This document shows positions 1-8,791 of a stretch of DNA of 64,000 nucleotides, piece by piece. The first letter of the stretch is position 1, and the number at the start of each line of letters is the position of its first letter. The DNA is from Acidobacteriota bacterium (GTDB taxonomy: Bacteria > Acidobacteriota > Terriglobia > Terriglobales > Acidobacteriaceae). The stretch is taken from positions 1-64,000 of the forward strand of contig JAJYVF010000026.1 of NCBI GenBank assembly GCA_021792135.1, read 5' to 3'. The notes under the pieces are model-generated. The model did not search any database, was not told the DNA's origin, and saw only the letters and a list, made by a program, of their open reading frames with translations. Made by a program: the position numbers and the translations under genes.

Positions 1-262
1 TGATCAATCGTCGTTCAAATCTGCCCAGGCTGCTGCTCGCTCTGTCCTCGGGGAAAGCAAAAACAACGACAAGTACAAAAACAACCCCATCGATTCGGCA
101 GGGTTGACACGGTCACTCCATATCAGGGCAAATAGCTCACGGACGGATTCCTGCCGCATTGACGCATTGAGGAAGTTTCGAGCAGTGAGTCCGGGCGGAA
201 AGAGCCAGCCGGGCATGGCAGGAGGACGCGAGACAAGCCAGGAATTGGTTCCCATGGGGCCT
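1..262. other. Stretch without a confident gene
   Basis: This edge region lies downstream of the infB terminator. A minus-strand frame of 83 codons is open from an ATG at 255 to position 4. It has no ribosome binding site, mixed third-position GC unlike the neighbouring genes, and no recognisable domain, so I do not call it a gene. It could be the edge of a locus that continues outside the window. Confidence 0.3.
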
Positions 263-294
263 AAAAAAAAGCGCCCGGCATGAAAGCCGGGCGC
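263..294 (-). terminator. Rho-independent terminator after infB
   Basis: A perfect 9-bp stem (271-279 with 286-294, GC-rich) encloses a 6-base loop. On the minus strand it is followed by eight T residues (A8 on the plus strand, 263-270). It starts 22 bases after the infB stop codon and closes the rimP-nusA-infB operon. Confidence 0.9.
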
Positions 295-316
295 TGGCTG
301 GGTATTCCCTGCTGCG

Positions 317-3300
317 TTATGCGGTCAGCTCGGCGGCCACCTTCTCGGTCACGAAGGCTTCGACGGTATCGCCAACCTTGATGTCGCCGAAGTTGGAGAT
401 GCCCACGCCGCACTCCATGCCGTTGGTGACTTCGCGGGCGTCTTCCTTGAAGCGCTTGAGCGAGGTCAGCTTGCCTTTGTACACCTGCACGCCGTCCCGC
501 ATGAGCCGCACTTCGGAATCGCGGCGGAGCACGCCATCGCTGACGCGGCAGCCGGCGATGGTGCCCACCTTCGGGATGTGGAAGATATTGAGCACCTCCG
601 CGCGCCCCAGGTAGTTCTCGCGGAAGACGGGCTCCAGCAGGCCCAGCATGGCTTTGCGGATCTCGTCCTGCAGCTCGTAGATGATGGTGTGCAGCCGGAT
701 CTCGACGTCTTCCTGCTCGGCCAGATCGGCGACCTTGCGCTCGGGGCGCACGTTGAAGCCGATGATGATGGCGTTGGAAGCCGATGCCAGCAGCACGTCG
801 CTCTCGGTAATCGCACCCACGCCGGAGTGGATGACCTTGATGCGCACTTTCTCGGTGGACATCTTCTGCAGCGAATCGGCCAGCACTTCGACCGAACCGG
901 TGACGTCGCCCTTGAGGATCAGCGGCAGTTCCTTCACGCCAGCCTGCTTGATCTGATCGGCGAGGCCTTCGAGGGTAACACGCGACGACTTGGCCAGCTG
1001 GGCCTCGCGCTCGCGCATCTTGCGGTACTGCCCGATGCCGCGGGCCTTGTCGCGATCGCTGACCACGAGGAATGTGTCACCGGCGTCCGGCATCGCTTCG
1101 AGCCCGAGGATCTCCACCGGCGTTGATGGCCCGGCTTCCTCCACGGGGCGTCCGCGATCGTCGAACATGGCGCGAATCTTGCCGAAGGTGTTGCCCACGA
1201 CGAAGTTGTCCTGGTTCTTCAGGGTGCCGTTCTGGACCAGCACCGTGGCCACGGCGCCGCGGCCGCGGTCGAGCTTGGCTTCGAGCACCGTGCCCACCGC
1301 CGAGCGGTTGGGCGTGGCTTTGAGCGTCTGCAGATCGGCGACCAGACAGACCATTTCCAGCAGCAGGTCCAGGTTCATGCGCTTCTTCGCCGAAACATCG
1401 ACGAAGACGGTGCTGCCGCCCCAGTCCTCGGGAACCAGCCCGCGATCGGCAAGCTGCTTCTTGACCCGGTCGGGCTGGGCTTCGGGCTTGTCGATTTTGT
1501 TGACCGCGACAATCATGGGGACGTTCGCAGCTTTGGCATGATCGATGGCTTCGAGCGTCTGCGGCATCACGCCGTCATCGGCGGCGACGACGATGACGAC
1601 GATATCGGTCACCTTAGCGCCGCGGGCGCGCATGCGGGTGAAGGCTTCGTGGCCCGGGGTGTCGAGGAAGACGATCTCGCGCCCGTAGGCCGGCGAGTCC
1701 GGCTTGCCGATCCTGACCTTGTAGGCGCCGATGTGCTGCGTGATCCCGCCCGCCTCGCCGCCGGCGACATCCGTTTCGCGGATGGCATCGAGGAGCGAGG
1801 TCTTGCCGTGATCGACGTGGCCCATCACCGTCACCACCGGCGGCCGAAAGACTTCCATCTCATCGGGATTCTCGGTGGAGAGCATGCTCTCGATGGCCTC
1901 GTTGGCCATCTGGTCCTCGAAGCTGATGACCTGCACCTCGGCGCCAAACTGCCGGGCGACGTCCTTCACCAGCTCGGCGTCGAGGGTCTGGTTGACGGTG
2001 ACGAAGACACCGCGCATCAGCAGCGTAGCGATGAGGTCCTTGGCGCGGACCTCGAGCTTTTCGGCCAGGTCCTTGACACTGATCCCTTCCGTCACCGTGA
2101 TGGTGCGGGTGATGGGAACGGGGCCGGACGGGACCTGGGCGCTCATCCTCGAAGGCGGCGCAAAGCCCTTCATCGGGCCTTCTTTGGTCTTCTCGTAATG
2201 CGGTCTTCCACGGCCCCTCGGTCCCGGACGCGGCGGACGCGGCGCTTCGCCCGGAGGCGGCGGAGCCAGTCCCGGCGCGCCCATGCCGGGGCGCGGTCCG
2301 AAGCCAGGGCGCTGGCCAAAGCCTGGCCGCGCACCCATGCCCGGACGCTGGCCCGGTCCCGGAGGACCGCCCGGCTGCGAACGTGTGGGATGCATCGGGC
2401 GTCGGCCCGGCTGCTGTCCTGCTCCGCCCATACCCGGACGCGGTCCTCCCGGGCCTCCGGCTGGACGGCGGTCGAAAATCGGTCTTCCGCGCTGAATGCC
2501 GCCCGGGGCCGCAGCAGAAGAAGGAGCAGAAGCAACTGGCGACGGTGGAGGCGCGCTGTAGACGGGGCGCGGACCGGTCTGCGGCATAATCACGCGACGC
2601 TGCGGGGCAGCAGGCGGCGCAGGCCGCGGCGCCGGAGGCGCTTCCTGAGCCGGTGCGGCGGCAGCAAGAGCGGGTTGCGGGGCCATCTCCGCAGGAGGCG
2701 GCGGAGCCGGAGCAGGAGCCGGGGGAGCGGCGGCAGCCGGCGGCTCGGCGACAACAGGCGCAGGCGGCGCGGGTGGCGGAGGCGCCACGACCGGCCGGGT
2801 TGCGGCTACCGGCGCGCTGGCGACCACGGGGCGGCCGTCGGCCGGCGGAGCAGGAGCGGCAGAGGGCGCGGCCGGACTGACCGGCGGTTTCGCCACCACC
2901 GGTCCAGCCGGGGGGCGCGATGCGATGGCCGGCGTCTGCGTCGCCGGCGAAGCGGCCACGGCCGGCGCTCCCGGACGGGGAGCAACGGGGGGTGCGGCGG
3001 CAACGATGGACGGTCCCTGGCGCGGCTGCGGCACGATGCGCCGAGGCGCAGGCCGGGCCTCAGCCGCAGGCGGCGCAGCTGGAGGGGGAGGCGCTGGTCT
3101 GGGAGCCGGTCCGGGGGCCGGAGCCGCAGTCTGGGCAGGCGCCGACGGCGCGGGCCTCGCCGCAGGCGGCGCAGCCGCTGCCTGCGACGGAGCGACGGCC
3201 GGAGGAACGGACCTCGGAGCCGGCGCCACATGCGCCAGCTCCTGCTGGCGCTTCTCCAGGATGGCCCTGGCTACATCGCCCACTCTGTGTACCTGCGACC

Positions 3301-3517
3301 AGTCAATTCGTGGCCCAGGCTCAGCCTCGTGGCGAACCGGAACGCTCACTCCGCGCCCCCTCAGGATGTGTGCGCGCACACGTTCGGCTTCATCCGCCTC
3401 AATCGAGCTGGAGTGGGTCTTCTTCTCGGTAACGCCGACTTCCACCAGAGCATCCAGGATGGCCTTACTCTTGACTTCCAGCTCTCGCGCTAATTCATTG
3501 ATTCGAACTGTACTCAT
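317..3517 (-). CDS. infB: Translation initiation factor IF-2
   Basis: IF-2 is the GTPase that places fMet-tRNA on the 30S subunit and promotes 50S joining. An IF2-N domain occupies about residues 1-52. A Pro/Ala/Gly-rich linker follows from about 95 to 440, with RPGMG/RPGFG-type repeats near its end, and then a second IF2-N-like segment. The G domain has GHVDHGKT near residue 565, DTPGHEAF near 619 and NKID near 671, and it is followed by the beta-barrel and C-terminal domains that bind fMet-tRNA. At 1066 residues it is longer than the roughly 890 of E. coli because of the linker. It is the last gene of rimP-nusA-infB, 186 bases after nusA, and is followed by a strong terminator. Confidence 0.97.
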   Translation of the reverse strand: MSTVRINELARELEVKSKAILDALVEVGVTEKKTHSSSIEADEAERVRAHILRGRGVSVPVRHEAEPGPRIDWSQVHRVGDVARAILEKRQQELAHVAPAPRSVPPAVAPSQAAAAPPAARPAPSAPAQTAAPAPGPAPRPAPPPPAAPPAAEARPAPRRIVPQPRQGPSIVAAAPPVAPRPGAPAVAASPATQTPAIASRPPAGPVVAKPPVSPAAPSAAPAPPADGRPVVASAPVAATRPVVAPPPPAPPAPVVAEPPAAAAPPAPAPAPPPPAEMAPQPALAAAAPAQEAPPAPRPAPPAAPQRRVIMPQTGPRPVYSAPPPSPVASAPSSAAAPGGIQRGRPIFDRRPAGGPGGPRPGMGGAGQQPGRRPMHPTRSQPGGPPGPGQRPGMGARPGFGQRPGFGPRPGMGAPGLAPPPPGEAPRPPRPGPRGRGRPHYEKTKEGPMKGFAPPSRMSAQVPSGPVPITRTITVTEGISVKDLAEKLEVRAKDLIATLLMRGVFVTVNQTLDAELVKDVARQFGAEVQVISFEDQMANEAIESMLSTENPDEMEVFRPPVVTVMGHVDHGKTSLLDAIRETDVAGGEAGGITQHIGAYKVRIGKPDSPAYGREIVFLDTPGHEAFTRMRARGAKVTDIVVIVVAADDGVMPQTLEAIDHAKAANVPMIVAVNKIDKPEAQPDRVKKQLADRGLVPEDWGGSTVFVDVSAKKRMNLDLLLEMVCLVADLQTLKATPNRSAVGTVLEAKLDRGRGAVATVLVQNGTLKNQDNFVVGNTFGKIRAMFDDRGRPVEEAGPSTPVEILGLEAMPDAGDTFLVVSDRDKARGIGQYRKMREREAQLAKSSRVTLEGLADQIKQAGVKELPLILKGDVTGSVEVLADSLQKMSTEKVRIKVIHSGVGAITESDVLLASASNAIIIGFNVRPERKVADLAEQEDVEIRLHTIIYELQDEIRKAMLGLLEPVFRENYLGRAEVLNIFHIPKVGTIAGCRVSDGVLRRDSEVRLMRDGVQVYKGKLTSLKRFKEDAREVTNGMECGVGISNFGDIKVGDTVEAFVTEKVAAELTA

Positions 3518-3703
3518 CCGTCCCCGTGTCGATTTGACTTCCCACCGGTCCTTAGTCCCTCATACAGAAAACTCCCGGTTGTGGGTCTGATATCTCTTTC
3601 ATTATCCCCTGAAAACGCCCGGCTCGGGCGTCTCAATTCTGCGATCTCCGCACAAAAGGCCTGCCGCGCGCGCGCAGCGCAGCCGATTCAGGCCCGATGG
3701 AGG

Positions 3704-5371
3704 CTACGCACCGGTACCCTCATCCGCTTTTTTCTCGTCGAAGCGATCCTGCCGCGTCTCTTCCACATTGCCCTCCACGACCGCTTCGTCCGTGTCCACA
3801 TCGGGATTCGTCCCATGCTCGGCGAGGACTGCGCTGGTGTCCTCGTGCCCGGGCGCCACAGGCTCCGCACCCCGGTTATCAACGTACGGTCCTACCTCGG
3901 TGATCTCGGCCAACCGCTCTTCGGCAACCTCGTCGCTGACAAGGCCGGTGCTGTCGCGGGTGTTCTCCGGCTCGCTGCCAGCCTGGGTCAGACCCTGGCG
4001 CAGGGCATCGAGCTGCTCTTCGGTCGAGGCGTCTTCCGCGCGACGCGCAGCTTCCTCGCCTTCCGCCGGAGCCTCGGCCGGGCGCTCCTCGCCGGCTGCA
4101 TATTCACCGAAATAATGCCGCACGGCCACGCTGATCTTCTCGAGGGTCTTCTCTCCGATGCCCGGAATCTCCTCCAGCTGCTCGGGGGTCATGTCCGCCA
4201 GCGCTTCCACCGTGGTGATCCCGGCGGCCACCAGCTTTTGGATGATGGAATCGCCCAGCTCGCTGACCTGCTCGATGGGCGTGGCGGGTGTGGCGGCCAG
4301 AGCCTGCATCTGCTGCTCGACTTCCTGCCGCTTCTCCTCTTCGCTCTTGATGTCGATCTTCCAGCCCAGCAGCTTGGCCGCCAGGCGCACGTTCTGTCCC
4401 TTCTTGCCGATGGCCAGGGAGAGCTGGGTGTCGTCGACGATCACTTCCAGCTGCTTGTCGTTGAGATCGCTGATGCTGACGCGGCTGACCTTGGCCGGCT
4501 GCAGCGCCTTTTCGGCGAAGGTGGTGATCTCGTCGCTGAATTCGATGATGTCGATCTTTTCGCCGCGCAGCTCGCGGATGATGGACTGCACGCGCATGCC
4601 CTTCATGCCGACGCAGGCGCCGACCGGATCGACGTCCTTGTCGCGCGACATGACGGCGATCTTGGTGCGCTCGCCGGCTTCGCGGGCAATGGCGCGGATC
4701 ATGACAGTTCCGTCGTAGATCTCGGGCACTTCGCTTTGGAAGAGGTTCTGCACCAGTTCCGGAGCGGCACGCGAGACGATGACCTGGGGTCCGCGCGCGG
4801 CGCGATCCACACGCAGGAGAACCACGCGGGCGCGCTCGCCCACGGCAAACTGTTCCAGGCGGGACTGCTCGCGGCGCGGCATGCGCGCCTCGGCTTTGCC
4901 GAGATCGAAGATGACGTCCTGCAGCTCGACACGCTTCACCGTTGCGGTCAGCACCTCGCCCACGCGATGGGCGTATTCGTTGAAGACGGTGTCCCGCTCC
5001 GCCTCGCGCACCTTCTGGAAGATCACCTGTTTGGCCATCTGCGCGGCGATGCGGCCCAGCACATCGGTGGGCTTGTAGTAGCGGATCTCGCCGCCGACTT
5101 CGACCTCCGGCGCGAGCTGGCGGGCCTCTTCGAGCGCGATCTGGTTCAGCGGGTCCTCGATCTGCTCCGGCGTCTCGACCACGGTCTTGAAAATGTAGGC
5201 GCGAATCTCGCCGGTTTCCTTGTCCAGCTCGGCGCGCATGTTCTCCTGGGTCTTGTAGTATTTGCGCGTCGCGAGAGCGATCGCATCTTCCACCGCGGAG
5301 ACCACGATTTGCGGATCGATTCCCTTGTCGCGGCTCAGCGCCTCAATGCTGTCGTAAAGCACACTTGCCAT
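3704..5371 (-). CDS. nusA: Transcription termination/antitermination factor NusA
   Basis: NusA binds RNA polymerase and nascent RNA, enhancing pausing and intrinsic termination and acting in antitermination. The N-terminal RNA-polymerase-binding domain (about residues 1-125) is followed by an S1 domain, two KH domains, and a helix-hairpin-helix segment near residues 400-440 (LEEIPGIGEKTLEKI). The tail is acidic and rich in Glu and Ala. I place the start at the ATG at 5371, giving MASVLYDSIEAL, because that matches the family N-terminus and a GAGAG-type site precedes it; an open extension to 5437 is unlikely to be translated. It lies between rimP and infB in the usual bacterial order. NusA from this gene could feed back on the terminator in the operon leader. 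Confidence 0.96.
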   Translation of the reverse strand: MASVLYDSIEALSRDKGIDPQIVVSAVEDAIALATRKYYKTQENMRAELDKETGEIRAYIFKTVVETPEQIEDPLNQIALEEARQLAPEVEVGGEIRYYKPTDVLGRIAAQMAKQVIFQKVREAERDTVFNEYAHRVGEVLTATVKRVELQDVIFDLGKAEARMPRREQSRLEQFAVGERARVVLLRVDRAARGPQVIVSRAAPELVQNLFQSEVPEIYDGTVMIRAIAREAGERTKIAVMSRDKDVDPVGACVGMKGMRVQSIIRELRGEKIDIIEFSDEITTFAEKALQPAKVSRVSISDLNDKQLEVIVDDTQLSLAIGKKGQNVRLAAKLLGWKIDIKSEEEKRQEVEQQMQALAATPATPIEQVSELGDSIIQKLVAAGITTVEALADMTPEQLEEIPGIGEKTLEKISVAVRHYFGEYAAGEERPAEAPAEGEEAARRAEDASTEEQLDALRQGLTQAGSEPENTRDSTGLVSDEVAEERLAEITEVGPYVDNRGAEPVAPGHEDTSAVLAEHGTNPDVDTDEAVVEGNVEETRQDRFDEKKADEGTGA

Positions 5372-5519
5372 CTGTGTCTCTCGTTTCCCCAACAAGAATC
5401 TGTGTACTGCGTTTCCTTCCTTAAGGCCCCGGCGCACTGGCCTGGGGATTCGGTGACGGTTTGAGCCGCGCGGTCACGGTTGCGAACCGAAGCTCAGCCG
5501 ACCCGTTCTCTTTCTGCTT

Positions 5520-6110
5520 TCAGAACTCCGGAATCAGGCTGGCCTTCTCGATGTTGCCAAGCGCGATCTCGACTTCCTGCGCAACAGGTTCCGTGCCGTG
5601 AGCCCTGCGTCCTGCGTCCTTCCTTCGGCGCCCAGCACCTTTCTCCTGCAACTGGATCCGGATGGAGGTCTCGTTTACCCCTGTGAGCCTGCCGCGCCAG
5701 TGGCGGTTGCCTGCCACCGGCTCGAAGGTCTGCACCTTCGCCAGCATGCCCGCGAAACGCCGGAAGTCTTCGAGGCTGCGGAGCATTCTGTCCAGCCCCG
5801 GCGATGAAACCTCCAGCGTGTATTCACCGCCCGGAACCAGGTCCTCCACATCCAGCACGGTTCCAAAATCCCGGCTGAAGGTCTCGCAGTCCCCGTGCGT
5901 CACTCCCGCGATCCGATCAGCGCCGGCTTCCGGAGCCGCCGCTTCCTGCTCCTGAGCCAGCCTGCGCCGCTCCTCCGCGTTCTTTTCTATAAAGACGCGC
6001 AGGGTGCGATGTTTCGCTCCGCCCAGAAACTCGAGGTCGACCACATCGAGGCCGTGCGAAGCGGCGACCCGCTGGGCGGTGGAGCGAATTTGCACTGCAT
6101 CGAAGGCCAT
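5520..6110 (-). CDS. rimP: Ribosome maturation factor RimP
   Basis: RimP assists late assembly of the 30S subunit. The 196-residue product has the N-terminal alpha/beta domain (LDVVDLEFLGGAKHRTLRVFIEK) and the conserved YTLEVSSPGLDRML motif near residues 95-110, followed by a C-terminal barrel. It is somewhat longer than the usual 150-160 residues because of an Ala/Glu-rich insertion near residues 50-70 and a basic insertion near 160-180. It is the first gene of rimP-nusA-infB. Its roughly 100-base leader contains an intrinsic terminator, so expression of the whole operon may depend on readthrough. Confidence 0.93.
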   Translation of the reverse strand: MAFDAVQIRSTAQRVAASHGLDVVDLEFLGGAKHRTLRVFIEKNAEERRRLAQEQEAAAPEAGADRIAGVTHGDCETFSRDFGTVLDVEDLVPGGEYTLEVSSPGLDRMLRSLEDFRRFAGMLAKVQTFEPVAGNRHWRGRLTGVNETSIRIQLQEKGAGRRRKDAGRRAHGTEPVAQEVEIALGNIEKASLIPEF

Positions 6111-6128
6111 ACTCGCCGGGCGGAAAGC

Positions 6129-6173
6129 TCAACACAATCCGCGCAAATAAAAAGTGGGCTTTCGCCCACTCAT
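6129..6173 (-). other. Possible 14-codon leader ORF spanning the rimP attenuator
   Basis: An ATG at 6173, preceded very closely by a GGAG, opens a 14-codon frame (MSGRKPTFYLRGLC) that runs through the terminator hairpin and stops at TGA 6129-6131, ahead of rimP. Translation of it would disturb the hairpin. The short spacing to the GGAG and the lack of any comparison make this only a possibility. Confidence 0.2.
6144..6170 (-). terminator. Intrinsic terminator in the rimP-nusA-infB leader
   Basis: On the minus strand a perfect 7-bp stem (AGTGGGC/GCCCACT) closed by a GAAA tetraloop is followed by TTTTATTT. It lies between the predicted promoter at 6221-6249 and the rimP start at 6110. It therefore interrupts the operon's own leader as well as ending any transcript from the DUF948 gene. 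Near-identical copies of a GAGCTTTCCGGCCGG-type sequence flank it. GCTTTC in these copies is complementary to GAAAGC in the hairpin, which would allow a competing fold. Confidence 0.75.
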
Positions 6174-6220
6174 TTCTCCGGCCGGAAAGCTCGATCGACC
6201 GGACAAACTCGTCTCGACTC

Positions 6221-6249
6221 ATAATACCCGGTCGCGCCGGCACTTTCAA
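6221..6249 (-). promoter_or_regulatory. Predicted sigma-70-type promoter of rimP-nusA-infB
   Basis: Reading the minus strand, TTGAAA (6249-6244) is followed by a 17-base spacer and TATTAT (6226-6221). Both hexamers match the consensus at five of six positions. The start site would be near 6214, giving a leader of about 100 bases before rimP that includes the hairpin terminator. This is the best promoter-like sequence I found in the window. Confidence 0.65.
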
Positions 6250-6304
6250 ACGCCGGCGAAGGCAGAGGGGACGCACTTAAGGGAGGCAGGCGCAGGCAGG
6301 TCCT

Positions 6305-6814
6305 TCAGACAGGATTCCCTCCGCCGCCGGTGACGTGGGGTTCGCGCTCTTTGCCGCGCAGGACGTCGAAGCCTGCGCGCAGCCCGCTGAGCACCGCGCC
6401 TACCTGCCGCGCCGGCACCGATACGACCCGCTGCATGGCAGCCGTGGCGTGGGCGATGGTGTTGAGCGTGGCGGTCACCATCTCGTCGACGCGCCGGGCC
6501 TGATCTTCGGCCTTCTTCAGCAGGTCATCCACGGTCTCATTCACATGCGCCGACTCGGTTTTCAGCCTCTGACTCGCCTCGACCACATTGTCAGCCGCGG
6601 ATTTCAGCTTGGGCGCAACCTCTTCGACCAAATGCCGGACGGAAGCGAGGGTGGGAATGGCATGTTCCTGGGCCAGCCTCGAAACCTCGTTCAGACGGGT
6701 GAGCGCGCCTTTCAGGGCGACGAACATGCCCAGCAACACCAGCGCCTGCAGCAACACGCCGAGTGCCGTCACGGCCGTAAATAAGATATAGACCCAACCC
6801 GGTGCACCGCTCAT
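6305..6814 (-). CDS. DUF948-type membrane-anchored coiled-coil protein
   Basis: The 169-residue product has one N-terminal membrane helix (about residues 8-33), then a long Ala/Glu/Arg-rich helical region with likely coiled coil (about 35-130) and a short polar tail ending in Gly repeats. This is the plan of DUF948 proteins, which often accompany YtxH proteins. The ATG at 6814 is preceded by GAGGAG. It follows the YtxH gene on the same strand after about 150 bases, and both probably act at the inner membrane. The molecular role is unknown. Confidence 0.75.
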   Translation of the reverse strand: MSGAPGWVYILFTAVTALGVLLQALVLLGMFVALKGALTRLNEVSRLAQEHAIPTLASVRHLVEEVAPKLKSAADNVVEASQRLKTESAHVNETVDDLLKKAEDQARRVDEMVTATLNTIAHATAAMQRVVSVPARQVGAVLSGLRAGFDVLRGKEREPHVTGGGGNPV

Positions 6815-6965
6815 GGGCTCCTCGTTTCCCCGCGGATCGGCTCCGCGGAGATACAGCCCCGCGAAACCGCGGCCGCGCCGCGGCCTCGTGTGTCATACCG
6901 CTTCCGCACGTGGTTGTTGCCCTTTCCGTACCTGGCAGAAACGGTCCAGCACAACGCCCGGGCCT

Positions 6966-7424
6966 TTAAACGGTTTCCGCGCCTGGTGCGAAACCCTCCG
7001 GCGTGGCCGGATGGGCCGCTTCGCCCGTGCCCTGCGCTGTGCTCTGATACGCCTGCCGCCCGGCTTCGACGGCCGCGGAGACTTTGCCCGTCTGCTCGTT
7101 GACGAACTGGCGTCCCTGGTTCACGAACTCGTCCCATTGCGCGCGCCCGCGTTCCACGTATTCCTTGCCGCGGTCGACGTATTCCCTGCCGCGGTCCACA
7201 TACTGGTTCACCTGGGTCTTGCCCCGATCGACGAGGTCGCCCATTTGATCGGCAGCTTCGCGGCTGCGCTGCCTGAGGTACTCGGTACCTTCGCGGGCGC
7301 TGCTCATCAGATCTTCGCGTGTCTCACGTCCCGCCTTCGGCGCGTACAGGACCCCAATCAAAGCTCCGATTCCCAAACCTGCAAGAAACCAGCTGAATCC
7401 GCTGGACTGTCTGTCTTCCGACAT
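6966..7424 (-). CDS. YtxH domain-containing protein
   Basis: The 152-residue protein starts at the ATG at 7424, preceded by AGGAG at good spacing; the open frame extends further upstream but lacks any such site. The N-terminal hydrophobic glycine-zipper segment (FLAGLGIGALIGVLYAPKAG, about residues 12-31) followed by GRETREDL is the YtxH signature. The rest is charged and helical, with consecutive seven-residue repeats of the form (R/K)EYV(D/E)RG around residues 70-92. Relatives are general-stress or envelope proteins. It is probably cotranscribed with the DUF948 gene downstream. Confidence 0.8.
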   Translation of the reverse strand: MSEDRQSSGFSWFLAGLGIGALIGVLYAPKAGRETREDLMSSAREGTEYLRQRSREAADQMGDLVDRGKTQVNQYVDRGREYVDRGKEYVERGRAQWDEFVNQGRQFVNEQTGKVSAAVEAGRQAYQSTAQGTGEAAHPATPEGFAPGAETV

Positions 7425-7732
7425 GGATATATCTCCTTGGAAAAATTGGGTTCGCCGGACACTGTATGGTACCGGGAACGGCCCACCCGCGCAAACAGCG
7501 CTCCTGCACACCTTGCCGGCGGTAACCCGGGAGCGCATTTCTTCGCTCCTCTCACGGAAAGGGCTGCGATGGAGTCCGGAGGCGGTTGCCGTTTCAGATG
7601 CCTGCGGCATGGCGTAAGCTGCCAGCCGCCCTGCCGCGTCTAATGGGCGGGTCGCCTCCGCCCGTCAGCCGCTGTGACATGACAAAGGCTCACGAAGAGG
7701 CTCTCCGGAATTTGCCCTTGAAAGGAACGACC
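7425..7732. other. Divergent intergenic region
   Basis: This 308-base stretch separates the minus-strand YtxH gene from the plus-strand BON lipoprotein gene and should hold both promoters. Only the two ribosome binding sites (AGGAG before 7424, AAGGA before 7733) are clear. I see no convincing promoter hexamers, RNA gene or conserved frame. Confidence 0.4.
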
Positions 7733-8788
7733 ATGAAGATCCGTGGGGTTCCATCTCTCCTCTGCGCTGCCCTGGTCCTGGCCTGCGCCGGATGCCATCA
7801 GCAGCCGGCATCGAATGCCGTTCGCTCCGACCATCAGATCGCCGGGGACGTTCAGGCGCGGCTGCACGCCGAGAGCGCCCTGTCCGGTCAGAACATCCAG
7901 GTCACCGTCAGCGGCGGGGTTGTCACCCTCAGCGGCACTGCGTCGGATGCCGCCTCGCGCGCCCTCGCCGGCAATGACGCAGGCGCGGTCTCCGGCGTGC
8001 ACACCGTGGTGAACAACCTGCAGGTTCAGCCGCCACAGACAGCCTCGGCTGCTCCCGAATCGCAACGCGCCGCCGCGCATGAGCGGCACGCTCATGAGGC
8101 AGCGGCGAGAAGACCCTCCAGACCGCCGTCAACCGCCGCGGCCGCAATACCGCCGCCGGCGATGCCGTCGACGCCCGCGCCGCCCCCGCAGCCGGTTGTC
8201 AGGACCGTTGTGCTGCAGACGGGCACGGTCGTTCCGGTGCGCATCAGCGACGCTCTGGACAGTGCAACCGCCCAGCCGAATCAGAGCTTTCACGGCACCC
8301 TGGCTGCCGATCTGATCTCCAACGGCATGATCGCCGCTCCGCACGGCACGCCGGTGCTGGGCCGGGTGGTTGATGCCCGCAGTGCCGCCCGTTTCAGCGG
8401 CAGCTCCCTGCTGTCGGTGGAGCTAACCCGGATCGATCTTCGCGGCAATCATCTGGCTGTGGTGACCGATACCTTCTCCAAAGAGGGGCAGGGTCGGGGC
8501 AAGAGCACGGCTGAGAAGGTGGGCGGAGGCGCGCTGCTGGGCACGCTCATCGGCGCTCTGGCTGGCGGAGGGAAGGGCGCCGCGATCGGGGCCATTGCCG
8601 GAGCCGGAGCCGGGACGGGCGTGAGCGCGGCCACCCGCGGCCAGCAGGTGCAGATCGCTTCCGAGACGCTGATCAACTTCACGCTGCAGTCGCCGGTGAC
8701 GGTGACGACAACGCGGGCCGTGGGCTCGCCTCCTCCTGCGAATCAGGAGGCCGAGGAGCCGGTGCTGCACACCAGGCCGCCGCAGTAG
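7733..8788 (+). CDS. BON-domain lipoprotein with glycine-zipper region
   Basis: The 351-residue product starts at the ATG at 7733, with AAGGA seven bases upstream. A lipoprotein-type signal (hydrophobic core, then VLACAGC, residues 12-20) suggests lipidation and envelope location. A BON domain follows at about residues 30-100, ending in VNNLQVQP; such domains are thought to bind phospholipid or peptidoglycan surfaces. A Pro/Ala-rich linker leads to a C-terminal beta-rich domain that contains a glycine-zipper stretch (GGGALLGTLIGALAGG and following, about residues 264-300). It ends three bases before the convergent murI gene. Confidence 0.8.
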   Translation: MKIRGVPSLLCAALVLACAGCHQQPASNAVRSDHQIAGDVQARLHAESALSGQNIQVTVSGGVVTLSGTASDAASRALAGNDAGAVSGVHTVVNNLQVQPPQTASAAPESQRAAAHERHAHEAAARRPSRPPSTAAAAIPPPAMPSTPAPPPQPVVRTVVLQTGTVVPVRISDALDSATAQPNQSFHGTLAADLISNGMIAAPHGTPVLGRVVDARSAARFSGSSLLSVELTRIDLRGNHLAVVTDTFSKEGQGRGKSTAEKVGGGALLGTLIGALAGGGKGAAIGAIAGAGAGTGVSAATRGQQVQIASETLINFTLQSPVTVTTTRAVGSPPPANQEAEEPVLHTRPPQ

Positions 8789-8791
8789 CGA

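Noticed and set aside
4-255. Minus-strand open frame of 83 codons at the window edge
   Set aside because: No ribosome binding site, codon composition unlike neighbours, and no domain; it begins right after the infB terminator without a promoter I can see.
1538-3493. 651-codon plus-strand frame opposite infB
   Set aside because: It is antisense to the IF-2 core and its Pro/Ala-rich linker; the translation is Arg/Gly/His-rich noise with no domain, as expected from GC-rich coding sequence read backwards.
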